This document shows, one piece after another, positions 44,868-53,799 of a DNA stretch of 64,000 nt (position 1 is the stretch's first letter; each line of letters opens with the position of its first letter). This DNA comes from Pseudomonas lini (GTDB taxonomy: Bacteria; Pseudomonadota; Gammaproteobacteria; Pseudomonadales; Pseudomonadaceae): positions 230,615 to 294,614 of the forward strand of contig NZ_JYLB01000009.1 of NCBI RefSeq assembly GCF_001042905.1, in the 5' to 3' direction. Under the pieces are notes generated by a model. It made no database searches, had not been told where the DNA came from, and saw nothing but the letters and a program-made list of their open reading frames with translations. The translations under genes were made by a program, and so were the position numbers.

Positions 44868-47138
44868 ATGTTAAACCGCGAGCTCGAAGTCACCCTCAAT
44901 CTTGCCTTCAAGGAGGCTCGTTCGAAGCGTCATGAATTCATGACCGTCGAGCACCTTCTGCTGGCCCTATTGGATAATGAGGCTGCCGCCACCGTTTTGC
45001 GTGCCTGCGGCGCAAACCTCGACAAACTCAAGCATGATCTGCAGGAGTTCATCGACTCCACCACGCCATTGATCCCTCTTCATGACGAGGATCGTGAAAC
45101 CCAGCCAACCTTGGGCTTCCAGCGTGTGCTGCAACGTGCTGTCTTTCACGTACAGAGCTCGGGCAAACGCGAAGTGACTGGCGCTAACGTGCTGGTCGCA
45201 ATCTTCAGTGAGCAAGAGAGTCAGGCAGTGTTTCTGCTGAAACAGCAGAGCGTTGCGCGCATCGATGTCGTCAACTACATCGCCCATGGCATTTCCAAAG
45301 TGCCGGGGCATGGCGATCACTCTGAAGGTGAACAAGATATGCAGGACGACGAGGGCGGTGAGTCTTCTTCTTCAGGCAATCCTCTGGATGCTTATGCCAG
45401 CAACCTCAACGAACTCGCGCGCCAGGGTCGTATCGATCCGTTGGTAGGCCGTGAGCTGGAGGTCGAGCGCGTCGCGCAGATCCTCGCGCGTCGTCGCAAA
45501 AACAATCCGCTGCTGGTGGGCGAGGCGGGCGTGGGTAAAACCGCGATTGCCGAAGGCCTGGCCAAACGCATTGTCGACAACCAGGTGCCGGATCTGCTGG
45601 CCAACAGCGTGGTGTATTCCCTCGATCTGGGGGCTTTGCTGGCCGGGACCAAATACCGCGGCGATTTCGAGAAGCGCTTCAAGGCGCTGCTCAATGAGCT
45701 GAAAAAACGTCCGCAGGCGATCCTGTTCATCGACGAGATCCACACCATCATTGGTGCGGGCGCTGCGTCCGGTGGCGTCATGGATGCTTCGAACCTGCTC
45801 AAGCCATTGCTGTCTTCGGGCGACATTCGCTGCATCGGTTCGACCACGTTCCAGGAATTCCGTGGGATCTTCGAGAAGGACCGTGCTCTGGCCCGGCGCT
45901 TCCAGAAGGTCGATGTGTCGGAACCTTCGGTGGAAGACACCATTGGCATCCTGCGAGGCCTGAAAGGGCGTTTCGAAGCGCACCACAACATCGAATACAG
46001 CGATGAAGCCCTGCGCGCCGCTGCTGAACTGGCCTCGCGTTACATCAATGACCGGCACATGCCGGACAAGGCCATCGATGTCATCGACGAGGCGGGCGCC
46101 TATCAGCGTCTGCAACCGATCGAGAAGCGCGTGAAACGTATCGAAGTGCCTCAGGTCGAGGACATCGTTGCGAAAATCGCGCGAATTCCGCCAAAACACG
46201 TCACCAGCTCCGACAAAGAGCTGCTGCGTAACCTTGAGCGTGACCTGAAGCTCACGGTATTTGGCCAGGATGCGGCGATCGACTCGCTGTCGACTGCGAT
46301 CAAACTGTCCCGTGCCGGCCTCAAGTCACCTGACAAACCTGTCGGTTCGTTCCTGTTCGCAGGGCCGACCGGTGTTGGTAAAACCGAGGCCGCGCGACAA
46401 CTGGCCAAGGCGTTGGGTGTCGAACTGGTTCGCTTCGACATGTCCGAGTACATGGAGCGCCACACCGTATCGCGTCTGATCGGTGCGCCTCCAGGCTATG
46501 TCGGGTTCGATCAGGGCGGTCTGCTGACCGAAGCCATCACCAAACAGCCTCACTGCGTGCTGCTGCTCGATGAAATCGAGAAGGCGCATCCGGAAGTCTT
46601 CAACCTGCTGTTGCAGGTCATGGACCACGGTACGCTGACCGATAACAACGGGCGCAAGGCGGACTTCCGTAACGTGATCGTCATCATGACGACCAACGCC
46701 GGTGCCGAGACCGCAGCGCGTGCTTCGATCGGTTTCACCTATCAGGACCACTCGTCCGATGCGATGGAAGTGATCAAGAAGAGCTTCACGCCGGAATTCC
46801 GTAACCGTCTGGACACCATTATCCAGTTTGGTCGCCTCAGCCATGAGGTCATCAAAAGCGTGGTGGACAAGTTCCTTACCGAACTTCAGGCGCAGCTGGA
46901 AGACAAGCGTGTACTGCTGGAAGTCACCGACGCTGCTCGCAGCTGGCTGGCAGCGGGTGGCTACGACTCGGCAATGGGCGCTCGTCCAATGGCGCGTTTG
47001 ATTCAGGACAAGATCAAGCGTCCGCTGGCGGAGGAGATTCTCTTTGGCGAACTGGCCGAACATGGCGGTGTGGTACACATCGACATCAAGGACGGCGAGC
47101 TGACCTTCGAGTTCGAGACCACGGCTGAAATGGCCTGA
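44868..47138 (+). CDS. clpA: ATP-dependent Clp protease ATPase subunit ClpA
   Basis: A 756-residue AAA+ unfoldase (E. coli 758). The N domain spans about 1-145, D1 has Walker A GEAGVGKT at 218-225, and D2 has GPTGVGKT at 499-506. Walker B of D2 is CVLLLDEIEKAHPEV. It works with ClpP (not in the window) and ClpS. Confidence 0.97.
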   Translation: MLNRELEVTLNLAFKEARSKRHEFMTVEHLLLALLDNEAAATVLRACGANLDKLKHDLQEFIDSTTPLIPLHDEDRETQPTLGFQRVLQRAVFHVQSSGKREVTGANVLVAIFSEQESQAVFLLKQQSVARIDVVNYIAHGISKVPGHGDHSEGEQDMQDDEGGESSSSGNPLDAYASNLNELARQGRIDPLVGRELEVERVAQILARRRKNNPLLVGEAGVGKTAIAEGLAKRIVDNQVPDLLANSVVYSLDLGALLAGTKYRGDFEKRFKALLNELKKRPQAILFIDEIHTIIGAGAASGGVMDASNLLKPLLSSGDIRCIGSTTFQEFRGIFEKDRALARRFQKVDVSEPSVEDTIGILRGLKGRFEAHHNIEYSDEALRAAAELASRYINDRHMPDKAIDVIDEAGAYQRLQPIEKRVKRIEVPQVEDIVAKIARIPPKHVTSSDKELLRNLERDLKLTVFGQDAAIDSLSTAIKLSRAGLKSPDKPVGSFLFAGPTGVGKTEAARQLAKALGVELVRFDMSEYMERHTVSRLIGAPPGYVGFDQGGLLTEAITKQPHCVLLLDEIEKAHPEVFNLLLQVMDHGTLTDNNGRKADFRNVIVIMTTNAGAETAARASIGFTYQDHSSDAMEVIKKSFTPEFRNRLDTIIQFGRLSHEVIKSVVDKFLTELQAQLEDKRVLLEVTDAARSWLAAGGYDSAMGARPMARLIQDKIKRPLAEEILFGELAEHGGVVHIDIKDGELTFEFETTAEMA

Positions 47139-47157
47139 CGTTAAACCGCAACAAAGC

Positions 47158-47183
47158 AAAAAGGCGCCGATTGGCGCCTTTTT
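47158..47183 (+). terminator. Intrinsic terminator of clpS-clpA
   Basis: AAAAAGGCGCC and GGCGCCTTTTT pair around GATT, 20 bases after the clpA stop. Confidence 0.9.
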
Positions 47184-47218
47184 GCTGTCTGGTCGATTTC
47201 AAGCGATAAACACAAAAC

Positions 47219-47312
47219 CCTGTGGGAGCGGGCTTGCCCGCGAAGGCGGCGGCACATTCAGCATCCAGGCAAGCAGACCCACCGCTATCGCGGGCAAGCC
47301 CGCTCCCACAGG
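47219..47312. repeat. REP pair (REPIN), GTGGGAGCGGGCTTGCCCGCG family
   Basis: CTGTGGGAGCGGGCTTGCCC and its complement flank about 40 bases, between convergent clpA and infA. In E. coli this interval holds a tRNA-Ser gene; none is seen here. Confidence 0.9.
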
Positions 47313-47357
47313 ATCTGTGCAACGGCTCGAAATGTGGCAGCTAATTTCCACACAAAC

Positions 47358-47386
47358 AAAAACGCCCGGCATAGCCGGGCGTTTTG
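47358..47386 (-). terminator. Intrinsic terminator of infA
   Basis: On the minus strand ACGCCCGGCTATGCCGGGCGT is followed by TTTTGTTTG, just after the infA stop. Confidence 0.88.
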
Positions 47387-47397
47387 TATTGACTTGA

Positions 47398-47616
47398 TTA
47401 GCGAGCGCGGTAGGTGATGCGCCCTTTGCTCAAGTCATAGGGCGTCAGCTCGACGCGCACTTTGTCGCCGGTAAGAATACGGATGTAGTTCTTGCGCATC
47501 TTGCCGGAGATATGCGCGGTTACGACGTGCCCATTTTCCAACTCCACACGAAACATGGTGTTGGGCAGGGTGTCGACGACAGTGCCTTCCATTTCGAAGC
47601 TGTCTTCTTTCGACAT
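47398..47616 (-). CDS. infA: Translation initiation factor IF-1
   Basis: A 72-residue S1/OB-fold protein, full family length, starting [20 protein letters not shown] and ending GRITYRAR. It binds the ribosomal A site during initiation. It lies between clpA and bpt, the conserved gammaproteobacterial position. Confidence 0.97.
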
Positions 47617-47716
47617 GCAGTAAAGCCCTCGGTGTCCAATGAATGGCCCGGTGCAACTGCGCCAGGCAAAAGCGGCGTGCATTGTGCCCGAAAAATGGGG
47701 TTTAAGCCAAGGGGTT

Positions 47717-48424
47717 CTAGCTCAGGATGACCCAACGCTGATTAATCAGCAGTTCGATAGGGCGATATTGGGTCTTGTAGCTCATTTTTTTGCAGTTTTT
47801 GATCCAGTAGCCGAGATAGACCGCTTCCAGCCCCAGGCGCCGGGCTTCGCCGATCTGCCAGAGAATCGCGTAACGCCCCAGGCTGCGACGCTCCTCGCCG
47901 GGCTCGTAGAAGGTGTAGACCGCCGACAAACCGTTGGGCAGCAAGTCAGTGACGGCCACTGCCAGCAGTCGGCCTTCGAGACGGAATTCATAGAAGCGGG
48001 AGAAAGGCAGGTCACGCACCAGGAAGGTCGAAAACTGGTCGCGGCTCGGCGGATACATGTCGCCATCGGCGTGACGTTGTTCGATGTAGCGCTGATAAAG
48101 GTCGAAATACTCTTCGCTGAACTTTGGTCTGGCCGGACGTACCTGTAAGTCGGCATTGCGTTTGACAATGCGTTTCTGCTGACGGTTGGGGGTAAATTGC
48201 GCCACAGGAATGCGCGCTGGTACGCACGCATTGCAATGCTGGCAATGGGGCCGGTAGAGATGATCGCCACTACGACGAAAGCCCATTTCCGACAGATCTG
48301 CGTAGACATGCACATCCATGGGCTGACTAGGGTCGAGGAACAGCGTCGTGGCCTGCTCCTCGGGCAGATAACTGCAAGAGTGGGGCTGAGTGGCATAGAA
48401 CTTCAAACGCGCCAACTCGGTCAT
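47717..48424 (-). CDS. bpt: Aspartate/glutamate leucyltransferase Bpt
   Basis: A 235-residue aminoacyl-tRNA-protein transferase. The class transfers Leu to proteins with N-terminal Asp or Glu, making them ClpS substrates. It belongs to the arginyltransferase (ATE) fold, with the Cys-rich [16 protein letters not shown] and [16 protein letters not shown] motifs and a C-terminal GNAT-like half ([34 protein letters not shown]). ATG at 48424. The gene next upstream is aat. Confidence 0.93.
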
Positions 48425-48511
48425 GATCAACCCTCGGGATAAGCTTTTGATTAGGGGGCGCTCTCAATTCGTTTCCCCGCATTAAGTGTAAGCCACGCGC
48501 GCAAAAGTCGC

Positions 48512-49192
48512 TCAGCAAACCCAGTTGGAGCAGCCCGGTTGATCCAGGTGCCGCGCAAGGTAGCCGGCAAATTCGCGGCGTGGAATCGCGCGGGCACCCA
48601 AACTGTGCAGATGATCGGTAGGCATCTGGCAGTCGATCAGCACAAAACCTGAGTCTTTCAGATGTCGCACCAGGGTGGCGAAACCATATTTGGAGGCGTT
48701 GTCGGCGCGGCTGAACATCGATTCGCCAAAGAACAACTGCCCCATAGCCAGGCCGTAGAGCCCGCCGACCAGCACGCCATCGTCCCAGACCTCCACCGAA
48801 TGGGCGTAACCACGCCTGTGCAGTTCGACGTAGGCGTCCTGCATCGCTTGGGTGATCCAGGTGCCGTCAGCGTACTCGCGCGGTGCGGCGCAGGCGCGGA
48901 TGACCGCGGCAAAATCCCGATCGAAGGTCACTTGGTAGCGCTGTTGACGCAACAGTTTGTTCAAGCTGCGGGAGACATGCAGTTCGTCGGGAAACAGTAC
49001 CGTGCGCGGATCTGGCGACCACCAGAGAATCGGCTGGCCTTCCGAGAACCACGGAAAGCAGCCATGACGATAGGCTTGAATCAGGCGATCGGCGGACAAA
49101 TCGCCGCCCGCGGCCAGCAGCCCGTTGGGGTCGCGCATGGCTTTTTCCAGCGGCGGGAAGGTCAGGGTGTTGCGTTGTAACCAAGTCAGCAT
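48512..49192 (-). CDS. aat: Leucyl/phenylalanyl-tRNA--protein transferase
   Basis: A 226-residue enzyme adding Leu or Phe to N-terminal Lys or Arg. The family blocks are GLLAAGGDLSADRLIQAYRH, GCFPWFSEGQPILWWSPDPR and GGLYGLAMGQLFFGESMFS. I chose the ATG at 49192 (MLTWLQRNTLTFPP). A TTG at 49264 overlapping the trxB stop would add 24 residues of low-complexity sequence. Confidence 0.95.
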   Translation of the reverse strand: MLTWLQRNTLTFPPLEKAMRDPNGLLAAGGDLSADRLIQAYRHGCFPWFSEGQPILWWSPDPRTVLFPDELHVSRSLNKLLRQQRYQVTFDRDFAAVIRACAAPREYADGTWITQAMQDAYVELHRRGYAHSVEVWDDGVLVGGLYGLAMGQLFFGESMFSRADNASKYGFATLVRHLKDSGFVLIDCQMPTDHLHSLGARAIPRREFAGYLARHLDQPGCSNWVC

Positions 49193-49260
49193 GGCATCCG
49201 GGCTTGCAGAAGGGGAGGGCGGTAGCGGGCCGTTGAGCCCGCCTTGAAGCAGGTTAACCG

Positions 49261-50220
49261 TCAAACAGTGGGGATGTCATCGAGATACTTCTCGGCATCC
49301 AGCGCGGCCATGCAGCCGGCCCCGGCGGACGTCACCGCCTGGCGGTAAATATGATCGGCCACATCGCCGGCAGCGAACACGCCTTCGATGTCGGTGGCAG
49401 TGGCGTCACCTTCACTACCGCCCTTGATCAGCAGGTAGCCGTCACGCATTTTCAGCTGGCCCTGGAACAGGTCGGTGTTGGGCTTATGGCCGATGGCGAT
49501 GAATACACCGGCCAGCGGCAATTCATTGGTTTCGCCCGTATGACTGTGCCGCAGGCGGGCACCGGTCACACCGCTGGCGTCGCCCAGTACTTCATCCAGA
49601 TTCTGGTTCCAGTGCAGGCGGATATTGCCGTTGGCGGCTTTTTCGAAGAGTTTGTCCTGGAGGATCTTCTCCGAGCGCAGTTTGTCGCGACGGTGAATCA
49701 GATGAACTTCCTTGGCGATGTTCGACAGGTACAGCGCTTCTTCAACGGCCGTGTTACCTCCGCCGACCACCGCGACCACCTGGTTGCGGTAGAAGAAGCC
49801 ATCGCACGTGGCGCAGGCCGAAACCCCTTTGCCGGCAAAGGCTTCTTCCGATGGCAGCCCCAGGTATTGGGCCGAAGCGCCGGTGGCGATAATCAGCGCA
49901 TCACAGGTGTAGGTGCCACTGTCGCCGATGAGCTCGAGCGGGCGCTGTTGCAACTTGGCCGTGTGGATGTGGTCGTAAACGATCTCTGTGTCGAAGCGTT
50001 CGGCGTGTTTTTGCATGCGTTCCATCAGTACCGGGCCGGTCAGGCCTTCGACGTCGCCGGGCCAGTTGTCGACTTCGACGGTGGTGGTCAGCTGGCCACC
50101 TGCCTGTATGCCGGTAATGACAACGGGTTTGAGGTTGGCGCGAGCGGCATAAACGGCTGCGCTGTAACCGGCAGGGCCGGAACCCAGAATGATCAGGCGG
50201 GAATGCTTCGCTTCAGTCAT
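49261..50220 (-). CDS. trxB: Thioredoxin reductase
   Basis: A 319-residue FAD/NADPH flavoenzyme (E. coli 321). FAD site GSGPAGYSAA (13-22), redox-active Cys136 and Cys139 (CATCDGFF), NADPH site VVGGGNTAVEEA, and a C-terminal GVFAAGDVAD. In E. coli cydCD separates it from aat; that pair is absent here. Confidence 0.97.
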   Translation of the reverse strand: MTEAKHSRLIILGSGPAGYSAAVYAARANLKPVVITGIQAGGQLTTTVEVDNWPGDVEGLTGPVLMERMQKHAERFDTEIVYDHIHTAKLQQRPLELIGDSGTYTCDALIIATGASAQYLGLPSEEAFAGKGVSACATCDGFFYRNQVVAVVGGGNTAVEEALYLSNIAKEVHLIHRRDKLRSEKILQDKLFEKAANGNIRLHWNQNLDEVLGDASGVTGARLRHSHTGETNELPLAGVFIAIGHKPNTDLFQGQLKMRDGYLLIKGGSEGDATATDIEGVFAAGDVADHIYRQAVTSAGAGCMAALDAEKYLDDIPTV

Positions 50221-50527
50221 AAAAACACCTCATAAGCCTTTGTCACAAAAGAGAATGCATGCTCAAATTGGACTGCGCGTACTGTGCTGTTGGCTATGCT
50301 TGCACCCAAGGGTCTCAAGCATGGCATCGGGTGAACAAACCCGTACAATGCTCGCTTGTAACAGTGTTTGTATCAAAAAAGCGGTGCGTGCCGTATTTCG
50401 AAAAACCGGGGCGCAGTGTTAAAAGTAGTCCCAGTTGCGCCTGTTAACTTTTTTACCTGCCTGGATTGGGCAGTTTTTATAGTCATTCAACAGATGGACG
50501 CGCCATGGGCGCAGGAAAAGAAGCGTT
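50221..50527. promoter_or_regulatory. Divergent promoter region of trxB and ftsK
   Basis: 307 bases without a gene. The hexamer TATAGT near 50477 could be a -10 for ftsK, but there is no matching -35, and no lrp gene or LexA-type operator is present. Confidence 0.35.
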
Positions 50528-52936
50528 TTGAAGAAATCCACCGCAGCACCTAAAACAGTCGTCCCGCTCTGGCGCCAGCAATTGCACTACCGGCTCAAGG
50601 AAGGTGCATTGATCGCCATCGGCGCCTTGTGCCTGTTCCTGATGATGGCTTTGTTGACCTACGGCAAAGACGATCCGGGCTGGAGCCATAACAGCAAGAT
50701 CGACGATGTGCAGAACTTCGGCGGGCCGGCCGGCTCGTACAGCGCCGACATCCTGTTCATGGTCCTGGGTTACTTCGCCTATATTTTTCCGCTGCTGCTG
50801 GCGATCAAGGCGTATCAGATCTTCCGCCAGCGGCACGAGCCGTGGCAGTGGAGCGGCTGGCTGTTCTCCTGGCGCCTGATCGGCCTGGTGTTTCTGGTGC
50901 TGTCGGGTGCAGCGCTGGCCCACATCCATTTCCATGCGGCGACCGGTCTGCCGGCCGGCGCAGGTGGCGCTTTGGGCGAAAGCCTCGGCGATCTGGCCCG
51001 GAACGCGCTGAACATCCAGGGCAGCACGTTGTTGTTCATCGCGCTGTTCCTGTTCGGCCTGACAGTATTCACCGATCTGTCGTGGTTCAAGGTGATGGAC
51101 GTCACCGGCAAGATCACCCTAGATCTGTTCGAACTGTTTCAGGGTGCGGCCAATCGCTGGTGGGCGGCCCGTATGGAACGCAAGCAACTGGTCGCCCAAC
51201 TGCGTGAGGTCGACGATCGCGTGCATGACGTGGTCGCGCCGACTGTCACCGACAAACGCGAGCAGGCCAAGGTCAAGGAGCGCCTGATCGAGCGCGAGCA
51301 GGCCCTGAGCAAGCACATGTTCGAGCGCGAGAAACAGGTACCGCCGGTGATTGCCCCGGCTCCGCCCAAACCCGCAGCGCCGAGCAAGCGCGTGGAAAAA
51401 GAGAAACAGGCGCCGTTGTTCGTCGACAGCGCCGTGGAAGGCACCTTGCCGCCGATCTCGATTCTCGACCCCGCGGAAAAGAAACAACTCAATTATTCGC
51501 CTGAATCCCTGGCGGCCGTCGGCCACTTGCTGGAAATCAAGCTCAAGGAATTCGGCGTCGAAGTCTCGGTGGATTCGATTCACCCGGGCCCGGTCATTAC
51601 CCGTTACGAAATCCAGCCAGCAGCCGGCGTCAAAGTCAGCCGCATTTCCAACCTGGCGAAAGACCTGGCCCGTTCCCTGGCCGTGACCAGTGTGCGTGTC
51701 GTCGAAGTGATTCCGGGCAAGACCACGGTCGGTATCGAGATCCCTAACGAAGACCGGCAGATCGTGCGGTTCTCCGAGGTTTTGTCGACCCCCGAGTACG
51801 ATAACTTCAAGTCCCCGGTCACCCTGGCCCTGGGTCATGATATCGGCGGCAAACCGGTCATCACCGACCTGGCGAAAATGCCGCACTTGCTGGTGGCCGG
51901 TACGACCGGTTCCGGTAAGTCGGTGGGTGTGAACGCGATGATCCTGTCGATTCTGTTCAAGTCTGGTCCTGAAGACGCCAAACTGATAATGATCGACCCG
52001 AAAATGCTCGAGCTGTCGATCTACGAAGGCATTCCGCACCTGCTGTGCCCGGTGGTCACTGACATGAAGGACGCCGCCAACGCCTTGCGCTGGAGCGTCG
52101 CCGAGATGGAACGGCGCTACAAACTGATGGCGAAGATGGGCGTGCGTAACCTGTCGGGCTTCAACGCCAAGGTCAAGGAAGCCCAGGACGCCGGCGAGCC
52201 GTTGAGCGATCCGCTGTACAAGCGCGAAAGCATCCACGACGAAGCGCCGCTGCTGCAAAAACTGCCGACCATTGTCGTGGTCGTCGACGAATTCGCCGAC
52301 ATGATGATGATCGTCGGCAAGAAGGTTGAAGAGCTGATCGCCCGTATCGCCCAGAAGGCCCGTGCGGCCGGTATCCACTTGATCCTCGCGACCCAGCGGC
52401 CGTCGGTGGACGTGATCACTGGTCTGATCAAGGCGAACATTCCGACCCGTATGGCGTTCCAGGTATCGAGCAAGATCGATTCGCGAACCATCATCGACCA
52501 GGGCGGCGCCGAACAACTGCTGGGCCACGGTGATATGTTGTACATGCCGCCGGGCACCAGCCTGCCGATTCGTGTTCACGGCGCGTTCGTGTCCGATGAT
52601 GAGGTTCACCGGGTGGTTGAAGCCTGGAAACTGCGCGGCGCGCCTGAATACAACGATGACATCCTCGCCGGTGTCGAAGAGGCCGGTAGCGGCTTTGAAA
52701 ACGGCGGCGGTGGCGGTGGCGACGATGATGCCGAAACCGATGCGCTCTACGACGAAGCGGTGCAGTTCGTACTGGAAAGCCGTCGCGCGTCCATCTCCGC
52801 GGTTCAGCGCAAGCTGAAAATCGGCTACAACCGCGCGGCGCGCATGATCGAAGCCATGGAAATGGCCGGGGTCGTGACGTCCATGAACACCAACGGCTCG
52901 CGTGAAGTCCTGGCCCCTGGCCCGGTGCGCGACTGA
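50528..52936 (+). CDS. ftsK: DNA translocase FtsK
   Basis: An 802-residue septal DNA pump. Four or so N-terminal membrane segments anchor it at the division site (about 25-185). The linker (about 210-320) is short compared with that of E. coli FtsK (1329 residues). The motor has Walker A GTTGSGKS at 458-465 and Walker B TIVVVVDEFADMM. A Gly/Asp-rich spacer precedes the C-terminal gamma winged helix that reads KOPS sites and activates XerD. It starts with TTG at 50528. Confidence 0.96.
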   Translation: MKKSTAAPKTVVPLWRQQLHYRLKEGALIAIGALCLFLMMALLTYGKDDPGWSHNSKIDDVQNFGGPAGSYSADILFMVLGYFAYIFPLLLAIKAYQIFRQRHEPWQWSGWLFSWRLIGLVFLVLSGAALAHIHFHAATGLPAGAGGALGESLGDLARNALNIQGSTLLFIALFLFGLTVFTDLSWFKVMDVTGKITLDLFELFQGAANRWWAARMERKQLVAQLREVDDRVHDVVAPTVTDKREQAKVKERLIEREQALSKHMFEREKQVPPVIAPAPPKPAAPSKRVEKEKQAPLFVDSAVEGTLPPISILDPAEKKQLNYSPESLAAVGHLLEIKLKEFGVEVSVDSIHPGPVITRYEIQPAAGVKVSRISNLAKDLARSLAVTSVRVVEVIPGKTTVGIEIPNEDRQIVRFSEVLSTPEYDNFKSPVTLALGHDIGGKPVITDLAKMPHLLVAGTTGSGKSVGVNAMILSILFKSGPEDAKLIMIDPKMLELSIYEGIPHLLCPVVTDMKDAANALRWSVAEMERRYKLMAKMGVRNLSGFNAKVKEAQDAGEPLSDPLYKRESIHDEAPLLQKLPTIVVVVDEFADMMMIVGKKVEELIARIAQKARAAGIHLILATQRPSVDVITGLIKANIPTRMAFQVSSKIDSRTIIDQGGAEQLLGHGDMLYMPPGTSLPIRVHGAFVSDDEVHRVVEAWKLRGAPEYNDDILAGVEEAGSGFENGGGGGGDDDAETDALYDEAVQFVLESRRASISAVQRKLKIGYNRAARMIEAMEMAGVVTSMNTNGSREVLAPGPVRD

Positions 52937-53003
52937 TCCGGTTTTGAAAGGGGCGGTGTCTGAGATGCCGCCCGCACTCCCACGAATGTTTATGAGGACT
53001 CCC

Positions 53004-53627
53004 ATGCGTCTTATCCGCATGCTGTTGCTGCCGGTACTGGCTTTGACCACGCTCTCGGCCCACGCCGATGACAAGGACGTGGCGCGTCTGACTCAACTGC
53101 TGGAAAAATCCCAGACCCTGACCGCGCGTTTCTCCCAGCTGACCCTCGATGGCAGCGGCACCCAGTTGCAGGAAACCGCCGGTCAAATGTCTTTGCAGCG
53201 CCCGGGCCTGTTCTACTGGCACACCGATGCGCCGCAAGAGCAGCTGATGGTGTCCGATGGCAAGAAGGTTTCCCTGTGGGACCCGGACCTGGAGCAGGTC
53301 ACTATCAAGACCCTCGACCAGCGCCTGACCCAGACTCCGGCCCTGTTGTTGTCCGGTGACGTGTCCAAGATCAGCCAGAGCTTCGACATCAGCGCCAAGG
53401 AAGCCGGCGGCGTGATCGACTTCACTCTGAAGCCGAAAACCAAAGACACCCTGTTCGACAGCCTGCGCCTGTCGTTCCGCAACGGTCTGGTTAATGACAT
53501 GCAGCTGATTGATAGCGTCGGTCAGCGCACCAATATTCTGTTTACTGGCGTGAAGGCCAACGAGCCGATTCCTGCGTCCAAGTTCAAGTTCGACATCCCC
53601 AAGGGTGCCGATGTGATCCAGGAATAA
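53004..53627 (+). CDS. lolA: Outer-membrane lipoprotein carrier LolA
   Basis: A 207-residue periplasmic chaperone moving lipoproteins from LolCDE to LolB. The signal peptide ends near LSAHA (residue 20). The mature protein has LEKSQTLTARFSQLTLDGSG and RPGLFYWHTDAPQEQLMVSDGK as in the family. ATG at 53004 follows GAGG by six bases. Confidence 0.95.
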   Translation: MRLIRMLLLPVLALTTLSAHADDKDVARLTQLLEKSQTLTARFSQLTLDGSGTQLQETAGQMSLQRPGLFYWHTDAPQEQLMVSDGKKVSLWDPDLEQVTIKTLDQRLTQTPALLLSGDVSKISQSFDISAKEAGGVIDFTLKPKTKDTLFDSLRLSFRNGLVNDMQLIDSVGQRTNILFTGVKANEPIPASKFKFDIPKGADVIQE

Positions 53628-53644
53628 CGAGCAGAACATAGAAC

Positions 53645-53737
53645 CTGTGGGAGCGGGCTTGCCCGCGATGGCGGCATTGCATTCAATATCAATGTTGACT
53701 GACCCGACGCCATCGCGGGCAAGCCCGCTCCCACAGG
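53645..53737. repeat. REP pair (REPIN), GTGGGAGCGGGCTTGCCCGCG family
   Basis: CCTGTGGGAGCGGGCTTGCC and its complement, between lolA and rarA, which point the same way. It may separate their expression. Confidence 0.9.
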
Positions 53738-53799
53738 AACTGCGCTGTTCAATCCTTGACTGATCGGCATCAGGACCCAGTGAGGTTTCATAAGTAGTG

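Noticed and set aside
47139..47397. Possible tRNA-Ser gene between clpA and infA, expected from E. coli
   Set aside because: The interval holds only two terminators and a REP pair; no cloverleaf can be drawn.
50450..50490. LexA operator upstream of ftsK, as in E. coli
   Set aside because: CTG and CAG are found but with wrong spacing (7 or 11 instead of 10) and non-consensus centre.
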